64,000 bases of DNA from Cristatella mucedo (Eukaryota > Bryozoa > Phylactolaemata > Cristatellidae): the NCBI GenBank assembly GCA_009760855.2, contig WPIO01000021.1, positions 4,254,501 through 4,318,500 of the forward strand. Reading direction: 5' to 3'. A program made the position numbers and the translations under genes. Positions 23,060 to 34,364 of this stretch are shown here, in pieces; positions within the stretch are counted from its first letter, which is position 1, and every line of letters begins with the position of its first letter. The notes beneath the pieces are model-generated. The model was not told the origin of the DNA. It was given only the letters and a program-made list of their open reading frames with translations, and searched no databases.

Positions 23060-24942
23060 CTATGAAGACTTAATGGACGTTGGAAAGTTTATGTTCCTCG
23101 GTTCCTGGCTGCACCTCAATGTCTGCATTTAAGCAGGTCACTGGTGATCTAGTCCTAAAGTTCGTATCTCAATCAAAGAAGACAACAAGTCCTCTGGACC
23201 CGATTCCCTCGGTCCTGCTCCTACGTTGCATTGATCTACTGCTGCCATGCATAACTAACATAACTAATATGTCATTAGCCTCAGGTCATGTCCCAGCACC
23301 TTTCAAAAAAGCTGTAGTCGGGCCACTTCTCAAGAAAGCTACACTTGACCAAGAGAACTTGAGCAACTACCGCCCAGTTTCCCTTCTACCGTTCCTATCA
23401 AAGACACTCGAACGGGTCGTGGCGGACCAGCTGAACTCATATATCGAAACCTCACACCTTGCTAGTAAGTTCCAGTCTGGCTTTAGAACTAATCACTCCA
23501 CAGAGTCAGCATTATTTCGGGTATACAACGACCTACTTAGGAATGCTGACATGGGTAGAGTGTCTCTGCTTGTTTTGTTTGATCTTTCGGCAGCTTTTGA
23601 TACCATCGATCACAAAGTTCTTCTAGAGCGCCTCTCATCTCGCCTGGGCATCACTGGCACGGCTCTGCAGTGGTTCAGGTATTATCTCAGTGAGAGACTC
23701 CAGAGTATTGACGTGAATGGACAAAGATCATCTGAAGTACCTCTGAAATATGGAGTACCTCAGGCTCCGTGCTAGGTCCGGTTCTTTTCACGGTTTATAC
23801 TCTGCCTCTTGCTGATGTGATTGCCAAGCACAATCTAGGCTTTCACTTCTATGCGGATGACACTAAGTTGTACCTTTGCTTTGATCCCTTCCAGCTTTCG
23901 AGCACCTCAAATTCTCTAAACTCACTAGCTGCATGCATTGATGACATCCGCACATGGATGGCAGCAAATTTTCTAAAACTTAACGATGATAAAACTAACT
24001 TACTAGTTATGAGCAAACCCAGTGTGATCCAGAGATTGGAAAGGCTGACTCTCAAAATTGGCTCTGCCAGCACATCTCCAGCTGAATCAGCTCGAAATCT
24101 TGGTGTCACATTCCAAAGCGACCTCTCGTTAGACGACCATCAGCTCCACAGTCAAATCTGCCTATTTTCAGCTTCATAACATTGCTGAAATTCGGGCTTG
24201 TTTAGATAAAGATACCACATCTAAGTTGGTCCATGCATTCGTGACATCCCGTCTCGACTTCTGAAACTCACTGCTCACTGGCCTACCAGCATGTGCGATC
24301 AGGCGATTGCAGCTGGTGCAAAACTCGGCAGCTAGACTTGTCTGACGTGAGCGTCGCAATTGCCACATTACTCCACTTCTCGCCGACCTGCACTGGCTAC
24401 CAGTCAAGCAACGGATTGACTTCAAGGTTTTTTCGCTCACTTTTAGGTCCCTTCATTCTATGGCTCCAGCCTATCTGTCAGATATACTACCCCATCAGGC
24501 CAAGCATCGTACCACCCGCTTTTCGGAATCCAACAGTCTAGAAATACCTCGTACAAACCTTAAATCCTTTGGAGACCGTGCATTTAGTTCATATGCTCCC
24601 AAAGCCTGGAACTCCCTCCGACCTGCGTCAGAACATCCCCTGACCTGACCACATTTAAAAGGAACATAAAAACACACCTATTTAGGACAGCATTTAGTGG
24701 GTCCCTGTGATTCGTCCTTGATTGACTTATGCGTGCTGACACTGTGCATGCTGCCACTAACCACATTTGCATGCTGACCCTGTGCATGTCACCCTAACCA
24801 TGTTATTCATTTCGTTTGTTTTTCAAGCATGATTTTACTTACCATTCAATTGCATTTCACTTTACAGCAAATGTAAAGTGCCTAGAGAGAGATTAAGTTC
24901 ACTGAGGGCGCTTTATCAAGTGAATTATTATTATTATTAAGT
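23060..24942 (+). mobile_element. Most complete CR1/L2-like LINE copy in the window
   Basis: The copy runs from the pre-RT segment through the RT domain, the C-terminal conserved blocks and the 3' UTR to ATT repeats at 24927-24940. The endonuclease domain is absent, so it is 5'-truncated. It is the best reference for the other copies at 3.7, 20.5, 26.3, 32.2, 34.4, 41.6, 43.1 and 56.9 kb. Confidence 0.95.
23080..24650 (+). pseudogene. LINE reverse transcriptase ORF, frameshifted
   Basis: The RT copies LINE RNA into DNA at the nicked target. The fingers region is present (NYRPVSLLPFLSKTLERVVA), as are motif A (LFDLSAAFDTIDH), motif B (GVPQ, then GLGP-type continuation SVLGPVLFT in the next frame) and the catalytic motif C, FYADDT, near 23850. 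Compared with the copy at 35.5 kb, one G is missing in the cagggctcc stretch at about 23765. This shifts frame between motifs B and C. Further changes near 24140 (deletion of residues in the DDHISS region) and 24264 (a stop in the LDF block) break it again. The element cannot make active RT. Confidence 0.9.
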
Positions 24943-25597
24943 CTAAATGGACGGCGGTAGTGTAAAATTAAAAAAGACTAAAGACCTTTGCTGTGTGATT
25001 GAGAGCCCTAACCTTTGCCTCAAGCTGGGATTAAGAGTAATAAGCGACATTCATTTGTGCAAGGCAAGCTTCCAATTTATCAATTTCGCCAACTGGTTTT
25101 GGAGACTTGAATCAAAAGAACTGCTGCGTGCCCTAGGCTTTGAAGTGAACGACCTTCTCGAGAGGTGCCGCATAGTTCGAGAACTGCATCAGAAGGAGAA
25201 CAACAGACGATGTGGAACTTCCTTAGGTAACACCTGAGCCCGAAAATACAAGGATCGGGCAATATCAGATCGGTACGATTTAGTTCAACCATTCATGCCA
25301 ATAATTTAACAGCAAGCAGCACTAGATTTTACATTACCTTAACACGGTTAGATGACGCAGCTTGGTTCGGTGGCACACACAGGGGATAGTGCATGTCAGG
25401 TTGTTATGACTATTCCCACGGGTAAAATTTGATTTCCTGTGTGATTTATAAATTAGGAGTAGTCTGAAAATCGTCGGCGGGGTTAATTTGTTTCTATTCC
25501 ATGACACTCACGATCACAGCCTCCGCCAAAGGTAATGCTGGTGCCTAAGCGAAAAGGATCCTTAAATATAATTACTGAATAGTTATTCTGCCCCTGG
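24943..25597. other. Unassigned; one unusual ORF
   Basis: ORF 24947-25237 (plus, 96 codons) begins immediately after the LINE tail and has a protein-like composition (LRALGFEVNDLLERCRIVRE), but I recognise no family. No splice context supports it. Confidence 0.3.
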
Positions 25598-25750
25598 GTC
25601 TTAGCCAGGGGGTGAGGCTCTCGATTTTTACGACCCAGGTCGTGGGCTCGAGTCCTGTAGTGGGTGATTCTTTATTGCCTACTGCAAGCGGCGGTGTAGA
25701 TATTCGTTAAGGCTCCTCTGCAACTGAATCTGCTAACCGTTTTACTACTA
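25598..25750 (+). mobile_element. tRNA-derived SINE, second family
   Basis: The A-box-like region is ggtcttagccagggggtgag. The B box is gggctcgagtcctg. These are followed by the gggtgattctttattgcc linker, caagcggcggtgtag and a ctgaatctgctaac end. The body is the same as at 21892-22060. Confidence 0.8.
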
Positions 25751-26348
25751 TTTACTCAACGGCCTAAGCCTTTGCTGCTGTACGGCACTGCTACGTGCCA
25801 CAGTGAATCACTCATCCGTAAAAGTAAAAGAAATTCGCAGCTAATTAAGCGACCGAGCTAATAAAATACGGATTGTAGGATTTTGCCTTGAGCCGGCAAT
25901 TTCCGGCGAAGTTAAAGTCGGTCCCGTAAGAATGAGCGACCGGAGACCTTGGCCAACCTTCGCGGATCCGAGTTCTGGCTTTGCGGAGTTCCTTGCAAGG
26001 TTGGAATGCAACGGAACCGTGCCAAGATTCTATTTTAAGCGTAAGTATCAACTTATCGCAAAACCAAAGTATTTGCACTCACAAGTTTCAATATTAAACC
26101 AGATTACAAACCGTATTTGTTGTTGTTAGTAAGCTCTTCGATTTGGCACTTCATGATGACATGAAAGGCTATTCTATGAAGCTCGTGAATACAATAATGT
26201 CGTGCGCGGCTGCCATACGTGCATCGCACGGAGGCATTGTTAGGGGGCAGGACGTGTGTGGACGTGAGGCCTAAGCAACAGGAGCGAACGCACGAGGTTC
26301 ACGTGCTTCTTTTTTCCAAGCGGTTTCACAGCATTTGCAGGGAGACTA
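25751..26348. other. No recognisable gene or element
   Basis: Unassigned. Overlapping ORFs on both strands (25845-26129) show no domain. Confidence 0.35.
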
Positions 26349-26980
26349 ATAATAATAATAATAATAATATTGCACTTGATAAAGCGCCCTCAGAGAACTT
26401 AATCTCTTTCTAGGCGCTTTACATTTGCTGCAAAGTGATACGCAATAGAATAGTAAGTAAAATCATGCTTGAAAAACAAACAAAATGAATAACATGGTTA
26501 GGGGTTACATGCACTGGGTCAGCATGCAAATGTGGTTAGTGGCAGCATGAACAGTGTCAGCACGCATAAGCACATCGAGGACGAATCACAAGGACCCACT
26601 AAATGCTGTCCTAAATAGGTATGTTTTTAAGTTTCTTTTAAATGTGGTCAGGTCAGGGGATGTTCTGATGCAGGTCGGGAGGGAGTTCCAGGCTGTGGGA
26701 GCATACGAGCTAAATGCACGGTCTCCAAAGGATTTAAGGTTTGTACGAGGTATTTCTAGACTGTTGGATTCCGAAAAGCGAGTGGTACGATGCTTTGCCT
26801 GATGGGGTAGTATCTCTGAAAGATAGGCTGGAGCCATAGAATGAAGAGACCTAAAAGTGAGCGACAAAACCTTGAAGTCAATCCGTTGCTTGACTGGTAA
26901 CCAGTGCAGGTCGGCGAGAAGTGGAGTAATGTGGCAACTGCGACGCTCACGACAGACAAGCCTAGCTAGACTATTCCTTG
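26349..26980 (-). mobile_element. CR1/L2-like LINE, 5'-truncated
   Basis: On the minus strand the element reads from HITPLLADLHW-like blocks near 26930, through FKVLSLTFRSLHSMAPAYLS and AFSSYAPTAWNSLPTCIRTS, to the 3' UTR and AAT repeats at 26349-26370 (the complement of the ATT tail). The last ~95 codons are open, so the copy is relatively fresh. The 5' truncation is at about 26980. Confidence 0.93.
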
Positions 26981-27449
26981 AAGCTACTACGGGAATGCTA
27001 CTTAAGGGGGAATGTCAAGAAAATACCTATACAAATTTTCCCGACAATCAAATATGTGTAATGGTACCTTTTGAAAGACAAATATGTTAAAAATGGGATC
27101 GGAGGTTCTGACGACTTCCACGTGAAATAAAAATCGGTTATGCCAACCGCGTAACCTAACCCGGATGTAAACCGGAAACAACAAATCTACAAATAAAAAT
27201 GTACCGATCTCTGGATCATATGTGACTTGTATCCCAACTTGTCAAAACTTGGTAGCTCGCTATAGATGCTGGACAGCTTGTTGATGTGCATACTTGTGAC
27301 TTTTATACAGCTTCATTTTCCCGGGTTGGTTGGTGCCTTGTAAAGTAAATAAGTCAACTGATATTTCACGTATCGTAATGAATTTGAAATGCGAGTTCAG
27401 CTCTGCTTTTTCTACCCTGGTTTTTAATATTTTTGATTTTGGTTTGATA
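26981..27449. other. No recognisable gene or element
   Basis: Unassigned DNA between two LINE fragments. Confidence 0.35.
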
Positions 27450-27690
27450 CATTTGGTGGTTTATACGTCATCAAACGTCCTGGAGCTTGATTTTCCATAA
27501 TCGTGGACCAATTAGAACCAATTGTTGTACGTATCAAGGGAATAAAGGGACCTAAGCGTGAGTGACCGGATTTGAAATCGGTATGCTGTTTAATAGGAAG
27601 CCAGTACATATTAGTAAGCCCAGGCGTAATGTGAGTCAAACAGGTGAAATACGAATGTGGACAACAAAGTCGGGTGGCCATTCAAATTTG
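27450..27690 (-). mobile_element. Old LINE remnant
   Basis: The minus ORF retains HITPGLTNMYWLPIKQHTDF, which corresponds to the HITPLLADLHWLPVKQRIDF block of the younger copies. The rest is too diverged to align by eye, and no tail is visible. Confidence 0.7.
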
Positions 27691-28044
27691 GCAACAATGA
27701 GAAAATATTGGTACTTTGTATTGATAGTAAAGGAAAAACCACAACTTGGTTAAAGACCATCTTGGTGTCAATATGTGTCGCGGCAAGATTTAATGGACCG
27801 AGATTCGAAAATTGGACGACAGGTCGAGCCAAAGTGTTGTAGGGGCTCGTGTGCAAGATGGCGGTGCGACGAAGAATGAAGCCCCCAACAAGCAGGCTGT
27901 GGTGTTGTTGACGACGACGGCTGTATTGTATCATACGCAGGCAAACGCAAGAGGGCGAGCGTACATAAGGATGTAGTAGCTTTCGTGGAAGCAGCTCCGA
28001 AGCGCCAGTAGATAAGAGAGTAAAAGAAAAGGGGGAGAGAGTGA

Positions 28045-28280
<236 letters not shown>

Positions 28281-30767
28281 GGATGTCGCACAGGCCGACG
28301 CACAGGCAGAAAGTTCTTCGCTGTAGGACTAGCGGGTCACGCGACCACAACTGACCCGTTGCAATTAAATCCAGCTTAATCCGCCGATACTGTACAACTG
28401 CAGCGCCTAATGAGCGGGTACGCAGCACGCCCGTTGACCGGGCGGAGTGGTGTTGGTGTGAGTCCGGCTGGGGCGGAACAGCTTTGTGGGCGTGGCCGTG
28501 CCCACAGTGTAACCCGCAGAGCTGACTTACTCAGGGTGGCTTGCTAGTCTCGCCGTTCTCTATTCCTTCACTGTGATGTATTCGGATCATCAACATACAC
28601 ACAAATCAATCTATAGACAGATGGATAAAATAGAAACTATAGATTAGAAAGACATATAGAGAAAGAGAGAAGCAGGGAGCTACGCTTCCTTTGCTGAGCG
28701 AACTAAATGTGAGTGGTAATATTGCGTGTGGTAGTATTGGGTACCTGGAAGTTATTCAGGGCCTGGCAGTTTATTTAGGAACTTAATACCTAGCCACCTG
28801 TGGTGTTAGTGGTACCTTAAACCTCTCGAAGATAATTGACGAAAAATTTGTTTTACTTACCGGTCTTTCGTTTTTTCAGTTTAAAGTAGGCTTTTAAATT
28901 GCAATAGCTCTTTGAGAGAAGTGAGGCCTGGAAAGTGGCCGGGTGACTGTCTAGTTGTTTGGGCTGTAGGCCACTCCCGAGTGGCCCGCTTTCGAATCCT
29001 GTCTGAGTAGGTAGACTCGGTCGCGGCTTTTGTAATTTGGGTGAGAGAAAGCGAACGGAGTGCTTATTAAAGAAAATCGCAGTAGCTGCTCATAAATGTA
29101 GTCCGTTTGTCTTCACTATTGATACCTTGTAATACTTTCAGAGTAAGCCCGGGTTACGGTTTGCAGGCTGGTACAGAAACAGCCCGAAGGAGCCTACACG
29201 ATGCTGATTTCGTCACCATTGGGGTCTTTATCAAATCTAAAAATCTCCTTGTTCCGGTGTTACAAGCTGCATTGCATTAGGTACCTCATAAGAATTATAT
29301 TTAATAGTACAATCTGTCTGCTTTGAAATATAAAAATTTGCATGGTCAAATTAAATCCAGTTTACTTTGAAAATTTTCTAGCAGTATATAAAAGTGTCAT
29401 TTTAGGCGTCTATTTCATGTTGCCCGTCTTAGATCATTGCTGCTACGTGGCTTAAAGCTAAATTCGTAAATTCATTTACACAAAGTCTCACTTAAGCTTA
29501 AAGCCACTTTCACAGCCTTTGAAGTCTTAGAATTATATGCTTTTACCGTGAGATTTTAATTTTAATTTGAGGTTTTAAGTATTGCTATTCCTTTAAATTG
29601 TTTGTACAGTTGCCGAATAGTTTCGATTTATTTTAAATCACCACTGCTGTTTTAAGGACATCTCAGGGCAAAGAAAAACGCATGTGTTCTCGGCACCTCG
29701 GGTTTCATGTGCATTAATGTGCTAGCACTCGAACGACTTCCCTCTTATTTAGAAATGACGTCACAAAATAATTGACTCGGTAATTTTGTCTTCATCGTCG
29801 AATTTGAATCAGTCTTCAACAATGACAGCAACAGCACACAAGTTTTAAGTCCAGCATACGCTCAGAGCTATTACAGAAGATTGAGGAGAATTTTGCGATC
29901 AACTCAACAGTGACGTGCCACTAGCGTCAGCCTTATTTGCTGTATCAATTTTTTGGTCAAATAATAAAAGGGAATTGGCATTGGTGATAATGATTTTTTG
30001 ATCTGATTCTTTTTTTATTTGGGGAAAACCTCTTGCCGTTCGACATCATTTGTTTAGCACCACGAATATAATATAATATAATGTTGCAAATAGAATAGAA
30101 TAGAATAGAATAGAATATTGCTATATTATAATTATTGCTATATTATAATAATGTTTAGCACCATGGAATTGCTATACCCTAAATGGCTGCACTCATGTAT
30201 TTCAATAACTATATAATCAGTAGTACTCTTGGCTTACCAGCAGCAGTATCAGCTAAAGTGGCATCATTAGAGCAAATTAGCTTTTGTCATTGTTACTATT
30301 CGTATTATTTTCATCAAACAATTAGTCCTTCGTACAGCACCATTAGATAACTAAATCTCCATTGAGGCACAATAGAAATCGCTGCAAGAGAAGCAGTTAC
30401 CAAGTTTATGAGAAACAAGGTGTCGTGCTAAGGCAAGCGTGCAAAAGCACATGAGATAGGTGGGATTCAGGGCTGTGTGTTAGCAGGAATCCCAGGTTAG
30501 TATCATATGCTGAATCATGCAGATGTAAGCAGTCTTAAATATACAGGGGAAAAGTGAGTTATATTTGTAAAGCTGAGAGAAGCAGATGCAGCCTTAGCTG
30601 AGACGTCAGAAATGCAGGTTGAACTCATTCGGTGACAGAAGCCGGAAGCTTCCGGTCTAGAGTTTAATCGCATGTGAACTGACGGCCCGATGGCCAAGCA
30701 ATTTTAACTCAGGACAATTTAAATTTAATCCAATCTAATTTAATTCTCTATATAGTAGGCAAAGCCT
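28281..30767. other. No recognisable gene; minor repeats
   Basis: Mostly AT-rich unassigned DNA. A near-perfect 18-base palindrome ggccactcccgagtggcc is at 28969-28986, close to a B-box-like ttcgaatcctg (28993-29003), so a decayed tRNA-derived sequence is possible. Short tandem runs of ataat and agaat are at 30066-30116, followed by a duplicated tgctatattataat motif. Confidence 0.4.
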
Positions 30768-30990
30768 CAATAATAATAATAATAAATTTGCATAGCGCCC
30801 TCAGAGACTGAATCTCTTTCTAGGCAATTTACAGATGCTGTATAGAAATGATTAGCAAATTATTGGTAGGGACGTCAGCGAGCAGCAGGCATAGAGTAAG
30901 CAGGTACATGCAGCACACGGAAGGACGAATCGCAAAGGCCCACCAAATGACAGTAGCCGGAGATTGGATCGACGTTTGATTTGATTTGGC
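30768..30990 (-). mobile_element. LINE 3'-terminal fragment
   Basis: AAT repeats (complement of the ATT tail) are followed by gcgccctcagagactgaatc and the tctttctaggc motif of the LINE 3' UTR. Weaker similarity continues to the cgaatcgcaaaggcccacca block near 30950, which corresponds to the end of the LINE ORF. Confidence 0.8.
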
Positions 30991-31049
30991 TCGTGGGAAT
31001 CAGGAGGACCGGCGTCAGCTGAAGACCCAGCGTCTGAGTTTGCCGACCC

Positions 31050-31620
31050 GCCTGGTCAGCCAAGGGTCAAGGCCAGGAGCATCCGGAGATCGCCAGCGGA
31101 GCCCGACTACGAACTGGCGGCCAGCCTGCGACCAAGCGCGATGAGTCCTCGCCACGCAGGGAGCGGGGCGGGGCACCGTCACGCCACCTTTCGACGACGG
31201 CAGGAGTTCTGGACTCGGGTTTGCGACTCGAGAAGCGGACGGTGCACGACAAACGCGGTCGCACCCGGTGGCCCATGCGGTTGATGTCTCCGGTCCCCCA
31301 GTGGCGATGGCGAAGTAGGAGCGTTTTTCGGGTTTTAGGGGTTTTCTTTAAAGCGGCGAACGGGGCACGTTGTGGTGGTTTCTGCGGAGCCTGCTGGGAG
31401 CCTGAATCGGCAGGTGAAAAGGCGCTTGGTTAATCCTCCGCACGCGCTCGCTCGCTTTAGTTGTAGGGCGTGGTCCGTACTTGCGTCTTGGCGAGTGTTT
31501 TCGAGGATTTTGGCGATAAAACTGAACTAGACGCGAAACGAAATTGTGCGCTTGCGAATAAAGCTCAGAAAAAGCCCCCTATTTGTGAGCATACCTCGGT
31601 TCACTTCGCGAACTCATGAA
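31050..31620. other. GC- and CpG-rich block of unknown role
   Basis: The base composition rises sharply (many CG dinucleotides) from about 31060 to 31470. It then passes into a stretch with gaataaagctcagaaaaag at 31556, which resembles a polyadenylation signal followed by an LTR U5-like region ending near 31640. It may be a solo or partial LTR of a family not otherwise present here, or a CpG island. ORFs on both strands are compositionally biased and unconvincing. Confidence 0.4.
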
Positions 31621-31796
31621 CTCACGACCCCGTCAAGTAACGGTAAGTAGGCGAGCGCCAGAAGTGCTGCATGTGAGGCGACCTGCTTGTTGCCCGTGGA
31701 AGCGCGTCAAATCGAATGCGGCTGTTGGCTACGCCGCTTGGCAAGCGGCAGGGCACGCCTCCTCCGCCGAGCGTTCGGCGTTACGGTGACAGTAGG

Positions 31797-33790
31797 CGGT
31801 CGTTTGTATAGCGCCCTAACAGAGCTTAATCTCAATCCAAGCACTTTGTAGCCTACTGCAAGAGAATCATTACCCAAGAGTTAGCAAAATGTAAGGTGTC
31901 AAGCACGCAAAAGCAAACAATTGTCGCGCTTAGTCCACCATGCTGAAGCAAACATTAAGACAGTCATAGCCACCGGTGACTAAGGCCTCGCAGGCAAGAC
32001 ACACCCGGAAACCACAAAGACAAGGTCCCTGGTGTCAATGAAAAGCTTACCGGAACAGGTACGTCGTGATCTGCCGGGAAGTAGATATGTAATGTAATGT
32101 AATGTAATGTATCTCCGTCTGTAACTCCACAAAGTCACAAAGACCATGTAGGTGTTACGCAGGAGAGTTTTTCATCACTCACTCACAGCCTAAGCGGCTT
32201 TTGGTACGCATTCGGTAGCCAACAGACTTCGTCTCACGCAACAAAGGGAAAGTGGGAAGCATAGCAGAGTCAGGAGAGCAGTTGAGGTAGTGAGTAGCAT
32301 GGAAGTAGCAGCTCAGGATCGCTGAAATGAGCCATGGTCGGCAGTAGTAGAGTAGCTGTCGTTGCGCAAGAATTGTGGCAGTGAGTTCCACAGTCCAGGA
32401 CCTCCAGAGCTAAAGCTTCTGTCACCAACGGTCTTTAAGCGGAGGAATGGGACAGCTAATTTGCTGTCCACACAGGACCTGAGGGCGCGAACAGGCTGAA
32501 ACTGGTGCAGCAGTTCGGCTAGGTACGAAGGAGCCAAGCCGTGGTGGGCTTTGTGGGTCAGCGTGAGAACCTTTCTCTGAATCCGTTGGTCAACCGGCAT
32601 CCACTCTAGCTCTTTTAGCAAAGGAGACACGTGCTCAAACTTCTGGGACTTGAAGACTAGCCTTGCAGCCATATTCATGGTCAGCTGCAGTGGCCTAATC
32701 GCTTTCTTTGGTAGCCCAGCCAATAGGGAATTACAATAATCAAGCCGAGACAGAACTAAGGAGCTAGTTAAATTTTGGGAGGGATCGCAGCAAAGGTACA
32801 ACTGAATGCCATCCGCATAGAAGTGAAATCCTAGGTTGTGCCTGGCAATCACATCGCCAAGAGTGAGATTATAGACCGTGAAAAGAACGGGACCAAGCAC
32901 GGAGCACTGAGGTAGCCCAGACGTCAGAGGTTCCTCAGATGAACTGTGTCCATGTACATCAATTCTTCGGAGTCTCTCACTGAGATAAGACCTGAACCAT
33001 TGCATAGCAGTGCCAGTGATGGCCAGGCGAGATGAGAGGCGCTCAAGAAGGACTTGGTGAGTGATAGCATCAAAAGCTGCCGAAAAATCAAGCAAAACAA
33101 GCAGAAAGACGCAACCTAAGTCTGGATTCCTAAGTTAGTTGTTATACACGAAAAGCAATGCTGACTTTAGTGTGATTAGTTCTAAAACCAGACTGGAAAT
33201 TACTAGGAAGGTTTGAAGTTTCCAGATATTAGTTACACTGGTTTGCCATGACTCGTTCCAGCGTCTTTGAAAGGAACGGTAGAAGGGAGACTGGGCGGAA
33301 GTTGCTCAAGTTTTCTTGATCTAGTGCTGCTTTCTTGAGTAGTGGCCTTACTACAGCCGTTTTGAACGGCACTGGGCCATGGACTGAGGGTAATGACATA
33401 TTTATAGTGTTAGTTATGTACGGCAGCACCAGATTAATGCATCGTTGAAGCAGGACAGTAGGAATAGGATCTAGAGGACTAGTTCTCTTTTTTTGTTGGG
33501 AAATGAGGTTCAGAACGAGGTCATTAGTGGCTTCCTTGAATGAAGACGTTAAGATGCTGCATGTAATTGAGGGACAAGATTCCAGCGGGTTGCTGCCACC
33601 CTAGGGATAGGCTCCCTGATCTTGTACATCATCTTGTTGTTGACAGCGAAGCTAGAGAAGCGATCAGATCAGATCGATCATCAGAGAGATGACTAGGTAA
33701 GGAGCTAATCTGGGAGCGGTTAAGGAGACGGTTGATTGTAGACATAAGCATTTTATGGATTATGCATCTGTGAATCAACAATTTTCTGTA
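31797..33790 (-). mobile_element. CR1/L2-like LINE, mosaic or internally deleted
   Basis: Minus-strand order: the pre-RT segment at 33.5 kb, the N-terminal RT part at 33.23-33.40 kb (KKAALDQENLSNFRPVSLLP), the RT core at 32.8-33.1 kb, the C-terminal part at 32.3-32.75 kb and a 3' UTR with gcgccctaacagagcttaat at 31.80-31.83 kb. The C-terminal block differs strongly from that of the other copies, and about 110 codons between the YAD-motif region and the C-terminal block are missing in frame. A short atgta tandem run (32089-32112) lies in the 3' part. Confidence 0.85.
32313..33095 (-). pseudogene. LINE RT ORF with in-frame internal deletion
   Basis: A 260-codon ORF reads from motif A (LDFSAAFDAITHQV) through motif B (GLPQCSVLGPVLFT, with Gly replaced by Cys) and a changed motif C (FYADGI instead of FYADDT; the second catalytic Asp is lost). 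It then passes directly from CCDPSQ into LVLSRLDYCNSLLAGLPKKA. The normal copies have over 100 residues there. The downstream block (FEHVSPLLKELEWMPVDQRI) is only distantly like the other copies, so it may come from a different LINE subfamily. Loss of the catalytic Asp makes it inactive. Confidence 0.8.
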
Positions 33791-34364
33791 GAAGCTAGAC
33801 TTGGTCTTTGCTGGGATCTATTGGTACGATTTACTGTAGTCCTCGTATGGACTGCCCTCTTTTCCCGAACAGAATAGGATTTCTGCCCGTTGGACCAACT
33901 CGGCTCGATGAGATTGGCCCATGAGAAACTGTGGCATCAAGAGGAGGAAAGAGGGAAGGATGAGGAGTAAGAAAAGAATGGAGAGGGCGACATTCAGTAT
34001 CAACTCCAGCTTGCCGACGAACTGGAAAACATTCGGATAATTGTCTGGGGGCTAGGAGTTGGATGAGACTGCAGTGGAAGAAGGGAACATCTCACTTGAT
34101 TAAAATAAATTTTAAATATTCAAACTTTTTAAAATATATTTGTAATGCCGGTAATGCTCCAAGAATAAAAAGCAAAACAGTAGTTGACTTCTAATAGTTC
34201 AGAGGTTGAGCTCATTATAAAACTTGACACCGAGAGTGTGAGAAGAATTGTTCAGGCTATATACAAGTGTGCTCCTTTTCTCGTGATAATCGTCCGATCC
34301 CCTGACTGAAATGCCATTTCCATCAGTTAAAAAAGCTCCACTTTTGAATTTCTGAACTTATACT
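33791..34364. other. No recognisable gene or element
   Basis: Unassigned DNA between two minus-strand LINEs. Confidence 0.35.
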
